Notes under the pieces: model-generated
Told to the model about the DNA's origin: nothing
Database searches by the model: none
What the model saw: the letters and a program-made list of their open reading frames with translations, nothing else
Assembly (NCBI GenBank): GCA_009602725.1
Contig: WELB01000023.1
Span: 1,023,162 to 1,087,161 of the forward strand
Origin: Spirogloea muscicola
Lineage: Eukaryota > Streptophyta > Zygnematophyceae > Spirogloeales > Spirogloeaceae
DNA: 64,000 bases
Direction: 5' to 3'
Shown here: in pieces, positions 10,991 to 23,605 of the stretch
How the letters are laid out: every line of letters starts with the position of its first letter
Numbering within the stretch: position 1 is the first letter of the stretch
Made by a program: the position numbers and the translations under genes

Positions 10991-13595
10991 TGAGGGGAGG
11001 AAGAGCAACCCCGCTGCCCGTGGACACTGCGCGCTCTAGCCCTCTGCTTGTTGAGGCACGAAAATATCCTCAATGATGGCCAGCAGTGCACACAAACCGT
11101 TATTGCAGCACTCCACCTTCACCACCCCCGCTGTGGTCGCCTCCTACCATGGTTACATAAGTACTTGCCTACACACCCGCTAGAGACGATGGCTAGCCTG
11201 GAGTATGCACGTTGGGCAAGTCTGCTTCCGCCGTGATGAGCTTGCCAGCAGCATGTCGTTCTCTCTTGCGTCGCCACAGCAGAGTATGCGTGCAGCGAGC
11301 TCAACCCGCTGTCGCTGTTTGGCGTCAACCAGTGACCTCCATGTGCTGGGCGCCGCCACTACTGAGCACGTCAGGGCATCAGCGGCTTGCCTTCATGTTT
11401 GTGCTTGCCTCGCACTTGGCCCCTCTGGCCCTCCGTCAGTCTTCACACGCTACATTTCGTTCCAGCCCAGCTCTGCGTGCTGCGGCCAATTTTAGTCCCC
11501 TGTTGCGCCAGCCCCCTGTCTGAGTCTGGAGAGGGCTCAGGCGCATGCTCTGAGTGAACCAGGAAGCTGGCCGAGCTCTGGTTGGGGTACTGGCAACAAG
11601 CATTCCGCATCGGGACATCCATCTTCGGCCTGAACGTGCTGAGCCACGGCTTGATTCTGGCAGCGGCAGCGGCAGCTCAAAGTATGTAAACGTGCATATA
11701 CTTATTGTCGGCCATTCTTGCCTTTTACATGAACAGTCACGGGTTGGCCCCCGCCACCCCGCCCCCTCCTCCCGACAGTCAGCATTGCACGCCCCGTCTA
11801 ATCTTTGATGCCCGTCAGGGCAGCTGCTTGAGACGCTTCCTCACCCCAACACTGTGCACCTCCACGCGGGGGCTCTTGGTAAGACTATCTTGTACTGGCC
11901 AGCCTTCCTTTTCTTAGCTGCTGATCGAGGGCTGCTGTGTGCGCATGAAAAGGTGCTCTTCCTGTTACTTTCTTGGATGCAGCTACTGCTCAGGAAGCAT
12001 TTTAAGTAATAGTTTTTACACTCATCTGGGCTCTACATTCATTGTTGTAGGCAGAGAGTTGATAAGCTTGGCATGCAGACGCTATGCGAAACGGAACAAG
12101 ATGGCTCTTGGACCTTCAGCAGCACATTTCTCCAATCAAAGGCGTGAAAGCCCTTCTCGTCCCAACTCTCAATTATTGATGCCATTGAGGAGTGACTTCT
12201 CCACCTTTTAGATCAGACATTGTGACATTCCTCCATGTATGCAAAGTTAAGCCTTCAACCATGTGAGCATCAATGCAAGCAGCGTATTGCGAGTGAACCA
12301 CTGCTCCATCGTATGGCTGCAAATATTACACCCATCCAGCGTTGGTACTCTGGGCTGATCGGCTGATCCCTGATAGACGACATTGCCTTGGCCGGCTGGC
12401 TCTGGCCCAGTGGACTGTGTTTCCAACATTTGGGCTGGCCCGGCCATGCGCTCTCGCTACTTAAAGGCTGCTACTGCATTTGACGTCACAAGGTCCATGC
12501 TTGCGGAAATCAAAGCAAGACTGTGCTTCTGGTGGAGCAGTGGGAGGAAGCATCGACGCCGTTAGCCACTGACTACTGATGCACTCGCTCTCCTGACCAC
12601 TGCAAATGCATGAAGCACAATCGCCTGCAGCATTTCCAGACAGTTTTGAAGGACCATCACCATCTGATGTTAGAAAGAGTGACAGATACTTCCTTTCCTT
12701 CTTCGCAAGACGAGCGAAAATCATGCAATGTCGATGTGATGATGACAGGCTGCATGGTGGGGTGTCGGAGGAGGCAAGAGCTGGCGTAGGAGTCCTACTG
12801 GAGTTGAGGAGCACTTCAGAAGCAGCTCGTCAAAAGAGGAGAAGGGCTGTGAAAAGCCAGCCCACAAAAGAATGAAAAGGTATCTGAGGAGTTCCAACAG
12901 TGCCATAGAAGGTTGGCCCTGACTAGCTCAGTACTCCCCAGATTAAGCTACTAAATTTGTAGTCCTTAGGGCAATGTATGGAATATGCAAGCAGCACTTG
13001 CTTGACAATGATGGCTGCAACTGTTTCTGTATTGTCATTTGTGAGGTCCGCCGATCACCTGTCGTGCTAACATTCTTGGGGTCATTGTGCATCCAACTAG
13101 TGCTGGAGAGTGGTCAGAAGGGACAAGGTTGTCTCTACACCCTGCCTGTGTCCTTTCACCCCGTAAAGGCATCTAGGTCCACAATCTGCAGCATTGGGCA
13201 GTTTCACAAACGGTGTCTATTGAATACTAAGCTGAAGGTCAGGTGCAGTTGCTCCAACCTCCAGGGTTATGAAGCATAAAGAGTCTGCATTCCTACTTCT
13301 CAAAGGACCAAGAACTCGGGGTACTAGCAGGCAGGCAGACAGAGTAATAGAGAAGGGTCAAACTTCTGATGGATCAGTCACCTTAATTGTAAAGTGATGA
13401 AAAGAGACTGATTTTTAACGCCCCTTTCCTCCTCTGGCTTCATTGCCAAGCAAGTGCTAATAGGCACAAATTGGCCTTATTCAGCATCTTCACAGTGCCT
13501 GCAGGCTTCATCATGAGCAATGACCCGCTCAATGGCGCCACCATGGCACTGCACTCAGCAACCAAGATGGATGATGCAGAAGTCATCTGCTTGCA
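10991..13595. other. No recognisable gene; one hairpin repeat copy
   Basis: I find no convincing exon in this 2.6 kb. Open frames are short and match no family I know. One minus-strand copy of the hairpin repeat (GGGCTGTGAAAAGCCAGCCC) sits at 12843-12870. The right end presumably contains the 3' UTR of the exonuclease gene. Confidence 0.4.
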
Positions 13596-16500
13596 TCATT
13601 GCTTGACGCCCACAAAGCACAGGCCCAGGCGAGCGCGCTTGACGCACTCGCGGACCACAGCCTCAGCAGCGTCATCCCAGCGTGCCAGTCCTGTGTGCTG
13701 CGACTGTAGCCGCTTCCACTTCATTTCCTGAAGCCTGCACAATCATACACCACACTTGTTAGGCTGCTTGTGAGCTTATGATTCGGTGAGAGTGCCTGGA
13801 GATTAGCTAACAAAGAGTGTGGACATCCAGTATGCAAGTATAGTATACTTACTTGCGGATAAACGGTAGGTCTCCATGGCCCGTAGCAATAATCAGAACG
13901 GTGTTGGGCTGTAAGGCTGCCCAAATGGCACCTGCATCGTTGTCAACGCGGGTGAGGACAGTTGCAAGCTCAGGCGACAATGGTGGCAGTGTGCACGCCT
14001 CCTCCGCCCCTGGGTTGCAAGTCAGCAGAGCCTGCATCTCTGCCATCCTGGTACTTGTAGAGTCCACTTGGCGAGCAACAGCATCCTGGTGTGCAGCCAG
14101 CTCCAGCAGCCTTGCCCACACAAAGCTCGTGGCCACATTCCTCACCTGCCATTTGAATAGAGGGAAGGTCAGTGAACAAGAAAATGAAACAACTCAAGGC
14201 AGTTACTTGCTCACAGGCCTTAAGGTAGTATGTAAGTACAGCCTCCCAAGGCTATGATGAATATGAGCTCATGCGGGTCTCTTCTCCGGCGTGCAGAAGT
14301 GGCTGGCTTGCAGAGCTGCTTCATGTCTGACTCTTTACCTCCTTCTGAGCCTTCGCCACAACATCTCGATCTGTTGAGCAGACTAACGCGGAGGAGGAGT
14401 CGGTGGCGAATCTGTGCAGCATGCTCCGTCTATCAATAAGAGAGCACCGTCTACCATTCCGCCCAAGCAGACTGAGTAGGCTCACTCCAGGATCCACAGA
14501 CCTAGCCTCGCCAAACGACGGCCCTGCCCGTGAAGGTGGGATGACAGCTTGAGTCAGCTACAAGGCAATTGACTAGGATAATATTGCAAAACCAGTGGCA
14601 GAGGCGTGTCGTATCTGTCGGCCAAAGGCAGGGTAGAGGTCTGACTGTCAGGAGCGCAGACATTACGGCTCAACATCACTTTCACAAATTCTGCGCCTGA
14701 CTTTGCTGCATCTGCAGAGTCTTGCTAACCTTGGACAAATGACCTAGTTAGCATCTGTCGGAGTACTGTACGATGTTAGGGAGCGGACAGCAATGGGGCA
14801 GCGACCAAGAGATTAGCTAAAAGATTCACCATTACGGATCTTCAGCAGAGCAAGGTCCATGGCAGCCCTTGCATCCTCCACGCTATCATGGCCTTTTTGA
14901 CTGTCCTGGATGGTCCTCTGAAGGAGCTTCTCAGCCAGCACCCTGAGAGCAGGCCGGAAGGGAGGACCCCTTGGATGCGCGAAGATGACAGCTGTGTCGA
15001 TGACCCGCAAATGTACAATCTGCAGCTGCTGGAGATCACTTTGAAGCGAATGACCCACCAGAATCGTCTCAGCACTTACGAAGTCAAGCATAACATTCTG
15101 CATCCATTGCCAAGAGCAACTTGATCAGACTAGCTCGTGCACCCTGCTTGTCGGGAAAAGGAGCAACATAACAACGCCCACAACACACCGCCTGGTTGTT
15201 CTTGATCTGCTATCCGAAGTATGATGAGATGGCAAACAATTTGTAAGCGCTGGAGTTGAAATTGAAGCACAGGCAAAGCAGCACGCACCTGCACATCCAG
15301 CACACTTGTTTTTACACCATCCATCATCTCCTTTGTGATGCCACTGTACCTGCTCAAAACAGTCAACTGACAAGTTAACACAAGCCCCAATAAGAGAATG
15401 GACTCTGAGTCATTCCTTTCAGAACTCTGGTTCAATGGTGCTGATTTGAGTATGTGAAAGTTATGTGATTAAGCTGATCACAGTATTATCCGGATCACAT
15501 CTTCAAGCAACTCTTGCCGAGGCCCTGCATGGCATAAACAGTGAATACTGATGAAGACAAGCTGATGAGACCCCTTACTGTGTGTTGTAGTCAGTTATGG
15601 GACTAGCAGGCAGGACCAGGGTGTCATAGAGGACCTGTCTTACAAAAGATTGCATCAGTCAACTCCAACTGACCTAGTTGCAACTGCAAATGCATAATAG
15701 ATCGTAAATATCAAACACTGAAGATGAAGTGAATACAACGATGCAGATTAGAGAGCACATGAAATATGCATGGCTTCAAAACTCTCAGACATTGCATAGG
15801 TTCTCCCCAAGGAGGCCACCTTGCCTGCGGAGTCGACAACTGTTACACGCGTGAGCTCCAAGCCCTTCTTTGTGTAGCACTGTCACATGGCAAAAGCAAA
15901 ACAACCAAGCATGTAACCTTATTAACAAGTACCTGCAGTCTGTATAAAGACCAGCAACATGCACATGAGCAGGAATAGATGCTAGTAAAGTCCTTCCTCA
16001 GAGGCCCATTCTGTCTTACCATTTCGCAATCAATTGCGAGCATCTCATGCTTTGGCTTCCCGCCGGCTGATTTTGTCATGAGATAACCTGCAAGTAAGTG
16101 CGCCAAAGAAAGGCTCTACTAAATGAGGTTGGTGCACTAATAACATCATCTTCAGAGAAGAGTTGCTGCAGCTTCCAGAGGTCCTGGACATCAAAGGCTG
16201 GTTAAATGCTGCTGACCTTCAGGGCAGCAGCTTGCATCCCCAACCTCACGGGGGATTGGATACCCCTGTTCAATCATCTCTCCTCTCGTGAGCAGATAAT
16301 AAGGAGGAAAGGGTGGTGCGTGACACCCGTTGGCCTGCGAGCTTGAGGCTCCGTGATCGTCAACTGGAAAGGAAGGACGACAATGAATGCAGCATGATAA
16401 GTGTACCAGTTGCGCAAGCAAGACCAGAATTATTGAGCAATAATATATTCACACCTGGTCAATTTGAGAAACTAGTGATATGTAGAGGGCTGTTCAGGTC

Positions 16501-18740
16501 AACAGGCTGCTCAGCATTATTGCTAAGGCTGCTTCACAGCTCGCTGTTTAGGCTTTGGCGGTGCCTACCTGCTTCAGCCTCTCTGATTACAGTGGCCTTC
16601 ACTTGAGTGTGACTCATTGTTGCTCTAACGGAACCCTCTGTTTTGGGGCTGCCTTTTGCATGTATCACTCCCACGGCGCTGCTTGATTCTGAAGTACTCT
16701 TCAGTACGGAAGTGCTCTCTTTCTGCAAACAGCCAATGTCACAGTCTCACGAGCTCATGCAATCGAGGATAGAAACAAGCTGAGTAATATAGAGGAAGTA
16801 GAGACCAGATCATGACCACCGATACCGTAACATGCTGGAAATACCTAGGCAATCTGGCACGCATGCAGAGTGTCTGATGCAGTGAGTGGCTGTTGAAGAT
16901 TGTCGGGATAGTATACGGTTGGTCATTATCAGGGATTGGAAGCACAGTGGAGACAAACATACCTCCTTCTGCTTCTTGGTCATAGGAACAGTCAACAAGG
17001 ACTGGATTGTCCTCATTGCATCCACAGTTGTGCTGCAGCATACAAGAGGACCCTCAGCACCAGCCAATCAGCGCACGCGGATGCTGACTTGCTACTCAAG
17101 CATATCCAATCCCTGCAGGGACTGAATATAAGGTTTCAATTTTGGATTGGCTTACTAGCTGTCAAATCCAACATCAAGTACTAAGAACAGATCTCACGTT
17201 TTTAAGGTGGAAGATTTTGCATAGACATGATGATTTAGTACTGCCAATACGCATGACGGCAAGGCAGCTGAAGGACTTGATATGAATCAAGGATGTGTTG
17301 CAAATTTTTATCAACAGTGTCTGCACCAACTTGCAAACCTTTGAAAGCTCTCTTGAGACATGCAACCTACCAACACAGTACCGCTAAGGTGCTACCTTTT
17401 GTTACTTGGAGCAGCGCAGCTATGTATTCAAACCTGACAGCAGTAACGATTCGGTGGGTGTTACAAATCTGGCCAAGATTTGGAAAGAGGTCACTTCGGG
17501 CCTGGTACAGATGGGCATCCAAACCAGGTATGAAGAGGAAGACCACCTTGGAGACTAGTGGCTTGTTCTGCAAGCACAGACATAGAGTCCAGGTCAATTG
17601 AAGATGCTTTGAGGTTGACAGCCAGATCTTGTCACAACTGTTGCTTACGCCAACCATAAGTAAGACATTGACTACCTCAAGGGTGCAGGCTTGTCTATAA
17701 GGTCTCCAACATTTCTTCTTCTCACAGCCTACAGACTGCAAGCGTTCAATGCACCCTATATTCTGCACGAAGACTTTGCCTAACGTATCGTCTGTGTCAT
17801 ATTATGTCACTTCTGTGTATCTTCTCTTGATTACAAAAGCAGACAGAGTGTAGCTGGAACAATCTCTGTGCAAGCAGGTCTCTGAGTGCAAGCAGGTTTC
17901 ATACAAACTGCACCTTGACAAATATCCATCGAGGTGACATGCCATCTGCGAGCAGCCAACAGACGAGGCCCTGGATGTCTTGCAACTTAAGCTTGGCATC
18001 TGCTTTCTCGGGCTGATGAACAATGATCTCAGCCCTGGCCTGTCAAGGAATATAGACCACAAGATATAGGTTTACTTATCAACCAAACCCCACCACCCTG
18101 CATGTCTGGGCGGTTATATTGCTGTGTACTTCAGTGCCTGATTACTTAAACTAGCGGAATCTAAGCAAGTAGGACTCTCAACAGCCTCTCCATCAGCAAA
18201 GTACTCAGCACGTTGCACAACCAGGAACGGGAAGCTTGCCTGGGGACCGTATACGTCGAAGTAATCGGCGGAGGACCCCTTCCCAGCTGCTACGCGCTGG
18301 CGCTGCTTCTTAGCTTGCCTCCGAGCGCAGGCCTTGCGCTTCTCTCCTGAGAATGCAGAACAGGTGCAGGCCACCATAATCAGCTGTAGTATTGGGGAAC
18401 ACATGAAGAGACGACAGCTAGTGCTTTCATGATGCGGACAATGTCAAGTGCTTCCTGCTGATGAGCCCGAGCATGACAGGGCCAGCCCGGGACTTTTCGA
18501 GCTGGCCGGGAAAGGACCTGGCTGTGCAAGGACGCGCGGCGAGGGGCCAGCCTCGCAGGCGTGACTACCGGCGCCGTCGCCGTCCGGAGCTTCTGCAGTG
18601 CGCGGGACGGAGGACTGGCAGCCATCGCCGCCGATCTCGCCTTCCTCCAACTCAAGCTCCTCCTCCTCCTCCTCCTCCTCCTCCTCCTCCGCCGCCGCAG
18701 CCGCCGCCGCCGCCGCGGCCGCCGCCGGCGCGTCCGTCAT
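13596..18740 (-). CDS. REXO/SDN-type DEDDh RNA exonuclease
   Basis: About 15 exons from ATG 18740 to TGA 13596-13598. Exon 1 is Ala/Glu-rich with an acidic run and ELEEGEI. A basic exon (EKRKACARRQAKKQRQR, about 18340-18150) follows, then LQDIQGLVCWLLADGMSPRW (18035-17930) and NKPLVSKVVFLFIPGLDAHL (17575-17440), both typical of the plant REXO5/At5g25800-like group. The PPYYLLTRGEMIEQGYPIP segment (16300) precedes the nuclease: Exo I IDCEMV (16040), LELTRVTVVDSAGK (15860), YDTLVLPASPITDYNT (15620), YSGITKEMMDGV (15340), Exo II GHSLQSDL and Exo III HDSVEDARAAMDL (15100-14815). All DEDDh residues are present. Exons at about 14540-14340 and 14145-13855 and the final exon ending GLCFVGVKQ form the C-terminal part. 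The family trims RNA 3' ends in the nucleus or degrades small RNAs; the exact substrate cannot be told. It looks complete. Confidence 0.85.
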
Positions 18741-19218
18741 CGGGAGTTAGCTCGACGGGCGCCGGCGCGGGGCGGCGCGACCGCTGGCCTCCATGGCTGC
18801 TGAGCGCGGGCGCAGGCGGAGGCTCCGGGCTCCGGCATTTGGACAGACCTCGCCTCCTCTATTCATGGAAAACGTCGTCAGCGTTACCCCTGTTACCTGT
18901 TAAGATGTCTACATTTAACACATTCTGGTAGGGCTTCGTTTCATGTTGCCTTTTATTTCCTGCACTGGCTTTTAAAATCCTTAAAACCCACGACCCTACT
19001 CTGGGACGGGCGGCTTGACGGGGGCACATGCCGTTACCAGGCCAGCCAAGTCACGGGCTAATCTGCCTAACCGTTTAGCCCAAGTAGAGATCTTAGCCGT
19101 CCAAGGCGACTCGATGGGATAGACTCATGGTTACCGCAGAGGCAGCCGGGATAACCCAGGCCGCGGCGGCGGCCCCTCGGAGAGTACTAGAGGTTCCGAG
19201 GCCGCAGCGGCGTGGCTC
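18741..19218. promoter_or_regulatory. Shared 5' region between two divergent genes
   Basis: This lies between the exonuclease start (-) and the CCCH/RS gene (+), whose first exon falls in or just before the following gap. It is GC-rich next to the exonuclease and less so after 18850. No specific promoter element is identifiable. Confidence 0.35.
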
Positions 19219-19528
<310 letters not shown>

Positions 19529-22500
19529 CGGCGCCGGGCGGCGCGTCACGCACGGCGGCGCGCTGGTCTACGTGCGCGTCGTCCCCGGCCCGTCCATCGG
19601 CGGCTCCGAGCACGTCGCCGCCGTCAAGGACCATCGCGACGGCACGTACAGCGTCACGTACTCGGTGGCGCAGCGCGGCGACTACTCCGTGCACGTCACC
19701 TGCAACGGCGAGTACATCGAGGGCAGCCCCTTCCAGGTCTTCTTCGCCAGCGGCGCCGGCGCGCCCGCCGTCCCCACCCTCGCCAGCCAGTCCGGCCTCG
19801 TGCAGCCGCAGCCCGCCGCGGCGGCGGCGGCGGCGCTTGCGTCGCCGTCCTTCAACCCCGGCGCGTTCGGCGGCGGCGGCATGTTCCCGGGGATGTTCCC
19901 AGGCCTCGCCAGCTCCGGCCGCACGCCGGTGCCGGAGGTGTGCAAGGACTTCCTCAACGGGCGCTGCATCCGCCTCGACTGCAAGTACAGCCACCTGCCC
20001 CAGAATGGCATGCAGGGCCTCATGGGGCCCGGCGCGATGGGCGGCATCCCCGGCATGTCCATGGGGCAACCGGCCGCAGCATTGGTGAGCGCCTGACTAC
20101 GTGAGCCAAAGTTTGAGATGATGACGGGTTTTTTGCCTTGCTTCTATCCTCAGTATCATTGTCACTAGATTTGGTCATTGTGGCGCAGCTCATCACTGAC
20201 CCAGTTCTGACCTCCGTGGAAGAATCGTCGCCTTTACAGCTCCACTTCCAGCAGGCGCTGGCAATGCAGCAGGCGTTGGCGGCACAGCAGGCGGCCGTCA
20301 GGACCAGCGACGTGCAGACAGCTGCGGAGATGGCAGCGGCAAGGGCTGCTGAGATCAGTCGGAAGCTGACGCTGGCAGGGACTGACACCAAGGAGGATGA
20401 CGAGAGCAGGTGCAGCCCTGACCTCCTCATTAGAAGTTGCTGCAAAATTTTAGAAGTTGCTGCACAGTTAACTGCGAGCTGGAGCTCTTGAGATTGTTGG
20501 GGGGCTTAGTTAGCTTGGAGTTTTCCAAAGGCAGTGTACAGGTATGTAGCCAGAGTCCACATGTTGATTATGGAATGGATGGGGTTGTAGTTATGTGGAG
20601 AACTTTCCGGTTGTGACGTCTGATGTCACGAAATCCTGGTGCGGTATGGCAGGTCCAGCTCTCCGCCTGTTTGCACCAAGTCCAAGTCCCGCTCGCGCTC
20701 GCGCTCGCGGTCCCCCTCTCCGGCCCGGCGGCGCTCGCGGCGGCGGTCTGCATCTCCGTCCCACAGCCGGGACAGGCGGAGCCGGAGCCGCGAGAGGAGG
20801 GACAAGGACCACCGCTTGTCAATCAGGGAGCGGGACCGGCAAAGGGACAGGGATCGAGACCGAGAGCGACACAGAGATAGAGACCGAGACCATGATCGGG
20901 ACCGCACTCGGGACCGTGACCGAGACCGGGACCGCGACCGTGATCAGGACCGGGAACGAGTTCGCGACAGGGACTCCGATGGCTACAAACACCGTCGCAG
21001 TCGGCGCGATAGAGATCGAAACAATGACCACGACAGAGACAGGGACCGGGAGCGGCGGCACTCGCGCCGGGGTCACCGGCCTTATCAGGAGCGTGACGAT
21101 GAGAAGGTCAGCAGCTATGACAAGCGGAGGGACAAGCGGAGGCACAGGGGGCGCAGCCTCTCCAGTCAGGAAGACAGTGTTCGCCGCTTGGGTCGGTGGG
21201 GCGAGGACGAGCAGGACAGTCAGGAGGAGCGGCGGTCCAGCAAGCCCAGCGCCAGCCGGAGCTTGAGCCCCAGCCGGAGCTCGGCCAAGAGGGAGAAGGA
21301 GGAGGATGAGGCGCAGGTTCAACCAAAGCTGGCAGTCAAGGGCCCTGCTGCCGACGAGCTCGAGGAGATGAGTGAGTCCGCTGCCTCCGAAGGTGACGAC
21401 AAGGCTGCAGAGGCGGCAGGTGCGGCAAAGGAGGTGTTACTGCCAAGTGCCTCGGACGCCCCAGTGACTGACGACTCGGCAAAGCCCCCAGCTGCTGAGC
21501 AGATTGCAGTCAAGCAGCCCTCTGACAGCAGCATAGATAGCGACTTGAAATCATACTCCGAGGAGATGGAGATAAGGAAGCCCGGGCTGGAGGGCGAGGA
21601 GGAGGCTCAGGCGGAGGTTGCGCAGCCTATTAGGAATGGTGTGAGTGGATCAGGAGCCGCTGAGGAGATGGATAAGCTCGAGGAGGTCACTCCAGAGCTC
21701 CTGGAGGCTGATGTGGTCAAAGAACATGAAGGAGGTGAAGGCGTTGTGGGGCTCCTGTCAGAGGAGCTCAAGGTGCTACCTGACACCACCACAAAGGTCC
21801 AAGATGAAGCGGAGAACATTGAGGCTTCTAATGTGATTGTTGAGGTGACAGCACCACAAGGAGGAGTCGGCGAGGATGGGGCTGCTCTTAGCGGCGCTGA
21901 GCAGAGGAAGGAGGAGAAGGAGGACGACGAGCGTGCGGGGCACAGGAGCCGGAGGAAGTATAAGAGCAGGAGGGCAAGTCAGGCCGAGGATAGCAGCGAG
22001 GAGGCCTTACAGCGGCCCCACTCGGGAGACGAGGCGAAGCTGGCAGGGGGGAGCTCGGAGTCGGGTGCAGAGGAGGCGGCTTCGGGGTCCGAGGGAGGCT
22101 CTGCCGAGGCGAAGCGGAAAGGGAGGAAGAAGAGGGGGCGGGATTCGGAGAGGGAGCGGCACAAGGAGCGGAAGCGGAGGAGGGCTCGAGACAGGGAGAA
22201 GAAGAGAGCGGAGGACAAGGATGGTGTGGCCAAGGAGCAAGACGCTGAGTTACTGTCAGAGAAAGAGTCAGAGGAGCTCGTTGGGCTGAAGCCGGCTGAC
22301 GCAAAGGCGGAGGACGACATGGTGGAGCCAGTGGCAAAGGGGCTTGCAAGTGACGGGCAGAATCTTGGAGTGCAGGAAGGTGAGGAGGACGAGGCTGAGC
22401 AGGATGGAGATGAGACAGCGCGGGCCATGGCAGAGGAGGAGAGGCGGAGAGCAAGAGAAGCCAGAGAGGCGGCAGCGAGCGGCCGGGATGGGGTCGAGAG

Positions 22501-23605
22501 GCAGGAGGAGGCAGCCACGGCGGTTGTGCAGCCGAAGCATGACTCAGATGGCGACGCGACGCCCAATGAAGACGAGGAGCAGGCGAGGGTGAGCACGCCT
22601 GAGCTGGGCAAGAGCCCCAAAGGCGCTGCTGGCTCCGACGATTCCGACAGTGGCGAGGAGAGGTGGCGGCAGGAGGAGGAGAGGGTGAGGGAGCTTGAGA
22701 AGGAGCTCGAGCTGGCACGGGTGAGGGCCAAGGCTTTCCAGGTCAGAGCTGAGACGAAGAAGCGAATGAAGGCCGCTAAGCTGGCAGCCAGGGAGGCTGA
22801 GGCAGCCAGGGTCGTGGCGGAGAAGCATGAGAGTAACCATGTGGAGCATGGACCTTATCCTGAGAAACACGGTGAGCTCCTTTGCAGCTGAGAGCTTTCC
22901 ATTCGGAAACTGGACATCCCAGTTCAATGCTTGTACTGATTGCACCTTACCTTGCTCACTGCCCCTTTCTCAATGCCTACCCTCTTAGACATGCTGCCAT
23001 CCTTGAGCCAATGCCGCTTCCTGTGTTGCCTCTTTACAGATGGGGAAGTGAAGCAAGACTTGTCAAATGTCACTGGAAAGCAACCATCTGATGGTGATGA
23101 GAGGGACATGGAAGTAGCAGGAGGAGGTGGAGGCGAGAAGCTGGTGGAAGAGAAGAAGCGCGAAGATAATCCAGAGGACGATGAGGATGAGGACTCACGG
23201 CTGATGAAGCGGAAAAGCAAAAGACACGGAGACAGAGATCAGCAGAGCAGGAGGGCAGCTGATATGTCCCTGGACAGAGGGAGTGAGGAAGAGGAGAAAG
23301 GTGTGGACCGCAAGTATGACAGCGACAACTCAGATGAAATTAGGGAGAGGCGCCTCAGGGCAATAAAGAGGGAGAGGGAGAGGAAGCGGCGACGGCAGCG
23401 CGACAATACTCCATCAGCTTCAAGGTCGTCAGACACAGTCCCCAGCAGTGGTGACAATGACAGAGTGCGAGGCAGTGCGAAAACCTTGAAGGCACGCAGC
23501 AGCAGTCACAAACGCAGAAAAGGCAGGCGGACGAGTATACGAGAGAAGCGCTCGAAGAGGACCAGCAGACATAAGGAGCCCTCGGATGATGACAGCAGCG
23601 AGTAG
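19529..23605 (+). CDS. Filamin-repeat + CCCH zinc finger + RS/RD-rich nuclear protein (5' incomplete)
   Basis: Exons 19529-20084, 20240-20409, 20653-22871 and 23040-23605 join in phase (0, 2, 1). The N-terminus is lost in the gap. Domain order: a filamin/ABP280-type Ig repeat (GGALVYVRVVPGP ... VKDHRDGTYSVTYSVAQRGD ... GSPFQVFFASG), a Gly/Ala linker, one CCCH finger C-x7-C-x4-C-x3-H (VCKDFLNGRCIRLDCKYSH), and an Ala/Gln helix (QQALAMQQALAAQQAAV). Then come a long RS segment (KSRSRSRSRSPSPARRRSRR), an almost pure RD/RE repeat, and roughly 700 residues of Glu/Lys/Arg/Ser-rich sequence ending SDDDSSE. Known: MBNL- and U2AF-type CCCH fingers bind RNA, and RS and RD tracts are typical of spliceosome-associated proteins. 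I infer a nuclear pre-mRNA processing factor. The filamin repeat beside the CCCH finger is unusual. No frameshift is seen. Confidence 0.8.

Noticed and set aside
16260-16330. A YLLTRGE peptide near 16290 resembling the retroelement LLTRG end
   Set aside because: It lies in a conserved exon of the exonuclease (PPYYLLTRGEMIEQGYPIP) with family resemblance, so the similarity is chance.
21888-22731. Long minus-strand ORFs (250-276 codons) opposite the RS-protein exon
   Set aside because: Compositional shadows of the Glu/Lys/Arg/Ser-rich plus-strand exon; Ser/Pro/Leu-rich with no domain.
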